DNA of 8,741 bases from JAGOUU01 sp964609155 (lineage in GTDB: Bacteria; Pseudomonadota; Gammaproteobacteria; JAGOUU01): positions 1-8,741 of the forward strand of contig CAZSRF010000050.1 in assembly GCA_964609155.1 (NCBI GenBank). The letters run 5' to 3'. Under the pieces are notes generated by a model, which saw nothing but the letters and a program-made list of their open reading frames with translations, ran no database searches and was not told the DNA's origin. The position numbers and the translations under genes were made by a program. The stretch's first letter is position 1, and each line of letters begins with the position of its first letter. Positions 5,600 through 8,741 of this stretch are shown in pieces.

Positions 5600-7240
5600 A
5601 TGAGTTCTGAAAGTGATCAATATGTTTATATGACTTCGGTCGAGCCACAAGACAATGTCTCACTCTTCGAAGAAAAAAAGTACACGTATATCACCGATTC
5701 TAACTCAAATGGGGGTGTCTTTACGTCCCAGCTCCAATTTGACCTCCAAAACCTTAGTTCTAACTACTGGATAGACCTAAAAGAGGGGTACATCCAGTTT
5801 CCTTGTAAGCTCAGCATTAAAAATAATAATGCTTTTGCTCCTGGACAATGTACTATTAACGCTGCTACAATGAAATCGGGATTTCATAATTTTGTGGACT
5901 CGATTCAAATCGTCGTCAACGGTAATACTGTACAAAGTAGCCAAATATTTACAAATATCGATGCCACTTATAAAGTATTATCTGAATGGAGTCAAGATGA
6001 GTTAGAAAAATATGGTCCAACACTAGGTATTGCTTTAGATAATTATTTGATAGAACGTGATACTAATGGTGGTATTAATTCTTCTTTAGATAATTCCTCG
6101 CTTATTACGAATGTTGGTGGATTCGATCAAACTTTCCAACGCAACGAGGGGTTTAAGCGCCGGCTTGAATGGTTTAACAATGGTTTATTATCTTCCAATC
6201 TGGGACGATCTATTCTCGGGACAAATCAGCCTTTATGTGGTAAAGGTAATGTTCAAACAGATGCTACTGTTGCGACTACTGGAAGCGATGTTTTCTGCGC
6301 ATTCTTTTTGGGCACAATTCGCCTTAAAGATCTAAGTGATTTTGTAGCAAAAATGCCACTTTGTAAAAATGTTAAGGGTTTTGTTTATGTAAATTTTAAT
6401 TCTTCTAGTCATACTATTACTGCTAATTCTTCTGGCACAGTTACTGGAATTACAAACACCTCTATTTATGGTCGTTCTGCGCCAGCAATGGTAAATCTTG
6501 GTGTAGATGGTTTAGCACTAAATGGATCTAATGCAACATCTGTTGTATTTACAGCTGAAATTTCTGGAGTTAAATCTGCTAATCTTTCTACGGCACAACC
6601 AACTTATACTAATGCGCGTTTAACCGTACCATATTATGTTGCTACTCCTTCTATTGATCGTGCTTTAACTATGGTTAAGACTATACGTTATTGTGAACGT
6701 TATGTGACGCAATTTTCGATTGATGCTAATGGCAACTTCAATGGAACTCTTACACCTGGTGTAAGTAATGCTAAACGTCTTATCTTATATCCATACTTTA
6801 CTGGGCCCGGAACGTCTGGAAATACTGGATTTATTACTAACCCATTATTGTCCGCCCTAGATAGTGTTCCAAGCACAACTTCTCCTTTTGCTCTTATCAA
6901 AGACCTACAAGTAATTCATGGCAATAAATCTATCTTTAACCAACCAATTACATGTGATTCTGACCTCTTTTTACAAGAGATTTCAAAGCAAGGTGAAGAT
7001 GGCGGCCAAAACAGTCTTGCTGGGTCCGGTGTTCTAACTCAAGAATTATACGACAGTCTATACCGTTATGCAACTGTTGATCTTGGTCGTCGTATGGGTG
7101 CTGATGATGGGTGTAGCAAGGCAGTTCAAATCAGTTGTACAAACGGAACTAACTGTCCTATGACCGTTATCGCGATTATCTGGTATGAAAAGGAGGTTAA
7201 GATCGATACCGCGTCGTGCCGTGTTGAACAAACTATGTAA
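5600..7240 (+). CDS. MCP: Major capsid protein, double-jelly-roll type
   Basis: The 546-residue product matches the PLV-type major capsid protein in length and sequence pattern, and would form the pseudo-hexameric capsomers. Visible blocks include YTYITDSNSNGGVFTSQLQFD (28-48 region), YWIDLKEGYIQFPCKL (56-71), the first-jelly-roll strand SIQIVVNGN (101-109), KRRLEWFNNGLL, the central FCAFFLGTIRLKDLSDF, TVPYYVATPSIDRALTMVK in the second half, KRLILYPYF, KDLQVIHGNKSIF and the C-terminal MTVIAIIWYEKEVKID. The double-jelly-roll fold is inferred from resemblance to the family. C- and G-ending codons are concentrated at the first 70 codons, around 5895-5925 and 6120-6170, and at the last 20 codons, while the intervening sequence is AT-rich, a patchwork not seen in neighbours. 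The start follows an A-rich leader; the stop runs into an A tract 8 bp before the next, opposite gene. Confidence 0.93.
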   Translation: MSSESDQYVYMTSVEPQDNVSLFEEKKYTYITDSNSNGGVFTSQLQFDLQNLSSNYWIDLKEGYIQFPCKLSIKNNNAFAPGQCTINAATMKSGFHNFVDSIQIVVNGNTVQSSQIFTNIDATYKVLSEWSQDELEKYGPTLGIALDNYLIERDTNGGINSSLDNSSLITNVGGFDQTFQRNEGFKRRLEWFNNGLLSSNLGRSILGTNQPLCGKGNVQTDATVATTGSDVFCAFFLGTIRLKDLSDFVAKMPLCKNVKGFVYVNFNSSSHTITANSSGTVTGITNTSIYGRSAPAMVNLGVDGLALNGSNATSVVFTAEISGVKSANLSTAQPTYTNARLTVPYYVATPSIDRALTMVKTIRYCERYVTQFSIDANGNFNGTLTPGVSNAKRLILYPYFTGPGTSGNTGFITNPLLSALDSVPSTTSPFALIKDLQVIHGNKSIFNQPITCDSDLFLQEISKQGEDGGQNSLAGSGVLTQELYDSLYRYATVDLGRRMGADDGCSKAVQISCTNGTNCPMTVIAIIWYEKEVKIDTASCRVEQTM

Positions 7241-7248
7241 AAAAAAAA

Positions 7249-7500
7249 CTAACCTAAAATAAGATTTTTCGTAGTTATATAAGGAATTCCGCCTCCTCCC
7301 CTCTTTGGTTTAAGTTTCGTCTTTAATAAAATTTCTTGGTTTAATTCATCCAAATTCATATTTTTTTTAGCTCTTTTTGGCTCTGTTTGCTCTTTTGCAT
7401 CTGGATTCCCAGAATTATCGTCAATAATGACCTTATTTTCGAGGTCTTCACGAAGGACATCTAAATTTCTTAGTTTCTTTTGTTTTAATTTACGAATCAT
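7249..7500 (-). CDS. Unrecognised small basic protein with GGGG tract (83 aa)
   Basis: I do not recognise this 83-residue protein. It is very rich in charged residues: a basic helix-like N-terminus (MIRKLKQKKLRNLDVLRED), an acidic-polar middle (about 25-42), a helix candidate LDELNQEILLKTKL (50-63), then KPKRGGGGIPYITTKNLILG at 64-83. There is no catalytic motif, membrane segment or metal site. Placement directly after the MCP and the Gly-rich, GG-type sequence (possible protease target) suggest a small virion or DNA-condensing component, but this is speculation. Its TAG stop is 8 bp from the MCP stop. The ATG (complement of 7498-7500) faces the next gene across a 24-bp divergent spacer containing a TATA palindrome, which supports this start. 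Confidence 0.6.
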   Translation of the reverse strand: MIRKLKQKKLRNLDVLREDLENKVIIDDNSGNPDAKEQTEPKRAKKNMNLDELNQEILLKTKLKPKRGGGGIPYITTKNLILG

Positions 7501-7524
7501 TATTTATATTTCTTTATATATAAA
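7501..7524. promoter_or_regulatory. 24-bp divergent promoter with perfect TTTATATATAAA palindrome
   Basis: Two genes start on opposite sides of these 24 bp. The spacer includes TTTATATATAAA at 7513-7524, a perfect 12-bp palindrome that abuts the + gene ATG and lies 12 bp from the - gene ATG. Because it is symmetric it could serve as a TATA-like element in both directions. Function is inferred from position and symmetry. Confidence 0.5.
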
Positions 7525-8013
7525 ATGAGGTTAAAAAAAAATATATTTAAATTATATATTCACGGAGACATATTCGTACTTAAGCGAACAGTCAAGGGTA
7601 AATCAGGTCAGGTGTCTGGTCAAGTTGTTAGATCAAAGAGATTGTCAAAAAAGGCGATTAAGCTATGGTTTTTAATTCATGATGGTAAGTTTGATCAAGA
7701 TATTTGGGATGACCTAGATTATGAAGAAAAGAAGTTTATTTACATATTAGTAGAAGAATTAGATATACCTAAATCTATTGAATACAAACTAGCATCACTA
7801 GATCTTACAAAAGATTTATTTGATAGATTAGAATTAATAGAGGGAAATATCAAGGCTGGAAATGTAAATCCTGATCTTATTAAGGAAGCTGAAGATGTTT
7901 TATCAGGTATTGTTGAGCTACAAGAAATGTCTTTACAAAAAAAAAATAGATATATCGAAAAGCTAAAAAATACATATGAATATATCTTAAAAACTCAGGA
8001 AGAGACTTCATGA
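7525..8013 (+). CDS. Unrecognised protein with basic N-terminus and helical C-terminus (162 aa)
   Basis: I do not recognise this 162-residue protein. Residues 1-46 are strongly basic, with KRTVKGKSGQVSGQVVRSKR (20-39) resembling a nucleic-acid-binding or flexible tail. Residues 48-83 (LWFLIHDGKFDQDIWDDLDY and following) are aromatic and acidic and look like a folded core. From about 95 to 158 the sequence is helical with coiled-coil character. There is only one later internal Met (M135), so the first ATG is the only reasonable start. It ends in TGA, and its stop overlaps the stop of the opposite gene in a TCATGA palindrome (8008-8013). A virion-internal or DNA-binding role would suit the layout, but nothing proves it. 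Confidence 0.65.
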   Translation: MRLKKNIFKLYIHGDIFVLKRTVKGKSGQVSGQVVRSKRLSKKAIKLWFLIHDGKFDQDIWDDLDYEEKKFIYILVEELDIPKSIEYKLASLDLTKDLFDRLELIEGNIKAGNVNPDLIKEAEDVLSGIVELQEMSLQKKNRYIEKLKNTYEYILKTQEETS

Positions 8014-8433
8014 ATTATAAACTACTCTATTATATACATCTTTTAGATCTCGATAATATTTGTAATAATTTTTTTGTTCGCCTGCTGGAAATATTTTTTT
8101 TAATTGGTCATTATTTTGATTATTTGTAATAAATTGAGATATGAATAATTCAATTCTTTCTTCTTCATCTATTTTAGAGATCCGAATGATATTATTTTTT
8201 AGCTTGATGAATTCAATGATCTGTTTGAACTTAAATGATTGATCGATCTCATCTTTCATAATCATCTTTAAGGTATCATATTTCTCTTCTAATATTTTTA
8301 TGTGGGCTTCCTGTTTTTGGCTAATATGGATAAATTTATTTAGACTATTATTTACAATATCAAGCTTCCGATTGAGCTCAGATATTTGAATCTTAAGATC
8401 TTCGTTCTCATTTTTTAGTCTGTGTTTCTCCAT
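8008..8433 (-). CDS. Unrecognised coiled-coil protein (141 aa)
   Basis: Residues 1 to about 65 show heptad-like spacing of Leu/Ile in a highly charged sequence (NEDLKIQISELNRKLDIVNN, then a second run around HIKILEEKYDTLKMIM), indicating a coiled coil and probable oligomerisation. The second half has short helical stretches (IIEFIKLKNNIIRI, ERIELFISQFI) and ends with an aromatic segment NYYKYYRDLKDVYNRVVY. No enzyme motif, signal peptide or membrane span is visible. The promoter side carries TATATATAAATATATAAC directly before the ATG. It lies 22 bp downstream of the 8456-8707 gene on the same strand, so the two could share a transcript. Confidence 0.62.
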   Translation of the reverse strand: MEKHRLKNENEDLKIQISELNRKLDIVNNSLNKFIHISQKQEAHIKILEEKYDTLKMIMKDEIDQSFKFKQIIEFIKLKNNIIRISKIDEEERIELFISQFITNNQNNDQLKKIFPAGEQKNYYKYYRDLKDVYNRVVYNS

Positions 8434-8455
8434 GTTATATATTTATATATATTAA
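8434..8455 (-). promoter_or_regulatory. TATA-rich spacer/putative promoter of the coiled-coil gene
   Basis: On the minus strand the 22-bp spacer reads as an almost uninterrupted TATATATAAATATATAAC before the ATG at 8433. It is compositionally like the spacers at 4605-4618 and 7513-7524. Promoter function is inferred; the gene could also be read through from its upstream neighbour. Confidence 0.35.
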
Positions 8456-8707
8456 TTACCATAAAAATTCTTTACTCAACATAGCTGCCGGTCCAGTGTT
8501 TTTGTTATGTCTATCATGGAATAGTTTTTTTCGGCCAAGATTATTATGATCAAGGTGTGAGTATAATTTTAATGGAGTTGAGTCTTTATAATGTTCATAT
8601 CTAGTATCTCCAAAGTGGATATTTTTATATTGTTTGTTTCCTATTTTAACATCAGCCATATATTTTTTATCTTTCCGAGTTGATTTTTTTAGGTTCGATA
8701 CTTCCAT
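8456..8707 (-). CDS. Short conserved viral protein of the HFGD/YxHYKD/HLDH family (DUF5754-like)
   Basis: This 83-residue protein carries the pattern of a small family I know from giant viruses and PLVs, which I believe is catalogued as DUF5754: KSTRKDKKYMADVKIG (8-23), HFGDTRYEHYKDSTPL (31-46), YSHLDH (49-54), a basic RKK (59-61), RH (66-67) and the closing LSKEFLW (77-83). The many conserved His, Asp and Tyr residues could bind metal or nucleic acid, but the function is not known. The first ATG is kept because the KSTRKDKKYM segment upstream of M17 belongs to the family pattern. A TTCTATAATATATACA element lies directly before the ATG. The family name is from memory and moderately sure; the resemblance itself is strong. 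Confidence 0.78.
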   Translation of the reverse strand: MEVSNLKKSTRKDKKYMADVKIGNKQYKNIHFGDTRYEHYKDSTPLKLYSHLDHNNLGRKKLFHDRHNKNTGPAAMLSKEFLW

Positions 8708-8741
8708 TGTATATATTATAGAATTTTTTTTTTTAATGATA
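8708..8741 (-). promoter_or_regulatory. Putative promoter of the 8456-8707 gene
   Basis: Read on the minus strand, an A-rich tract (from a run of eleven T at 8724-8734) is followed by TTCTATAATATATACA and then the ATG. TTCTATA is shared with the MCP/protease spacer (5562-5568). The window ends here, so the upstream context is not visible. Confidence 0.4.

Noticed and set aside
5600..7240. Intein or intron interrupting the MCP
   Set aside because: The reading frame is continuous, has the usual length for the family, and shows no splice-type or intein-type block; the codon patchwork does not coincide with an insertion.
1..8741. Terminal inverted repeats at the two ends of the window
   Set aside because: Comparing the first bases with the reverse complement of the last bases shows no match beyond general AT-richness.

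Overview
The window looks like part of a small, AT-rich, eukaryote-infecting DNA virus or integrated element of the Polinton-like virus (PLV)/virophage/Polinton assemblage. The identification rests on a complete morphogenesis set: an A32/FtsK-HerA-type packaging ATPase, a penton-like minor capsid protein, an adenain-like cysteine protease, a double-jelly-roll-type major capsid protein, and an adenovirus pVI-like virion protein. No polymerase, helicase, integrase, tRNA, CRISPR or bacterial gene is visible. Stop codons TAA, TAG and TGA are all used as stops, consistent with the standard code. No terminal inverted repeat was seen between the two window ends, so this is probably an internal slice.

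Left part (1-2154): a small Cys/His zinc-finger protein (+) runs convergently into a 626-aa fibre-like protein (-) whose C-terminus is an S74-type self-cleaving trimerisation/chaperone domain of the kind best known from phage tail spikes. The two stop codons share a TTAA palindrome. Centre (2184-7240): packaging ATPase and penton protein are separated by 1 nt; then come an unrecognised 244-aa protein that appears to carry a frameshift near its end, the pVI-like virion protein, the maturation protease (opposite strand), and the major capsid protein. Right part (7249-8707): three unrecognised small proteins (one very basic with a GGGG tract, one with a basic N-terminus, one coiled coil) and a short protein of a family shared with giant viruses.

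Expected cooperation (inference from the families): the DJR major capsid protein and penton protein form an icosahedral shell decorated by the S74-matured fibre; the ATPase packages DNA; the protease matures internal proteins, with the pVI-like protein the best candidate substrate and membrane-disrupting factor.

The layout is extremely compact: divergent genes are separated by only 24-46 bp, convergent genes overlap at their stop codons or lie a few bases apart, and spacers consist of TATATA-rich sequence. Most interesting points: (i) a probable +1 frameshift pinned to one A6 run in the 3791 gene, (ii) an S74 domain with an intact Ser-Lys pair in a capsid virus of eukaryotes, (iii) the two-part pVI-like protein, (iv) a 24-bp divergent promoter containing a perfect TATA palindrome, and (v) a conserved-looking unknown gene block to the right of the MCP.
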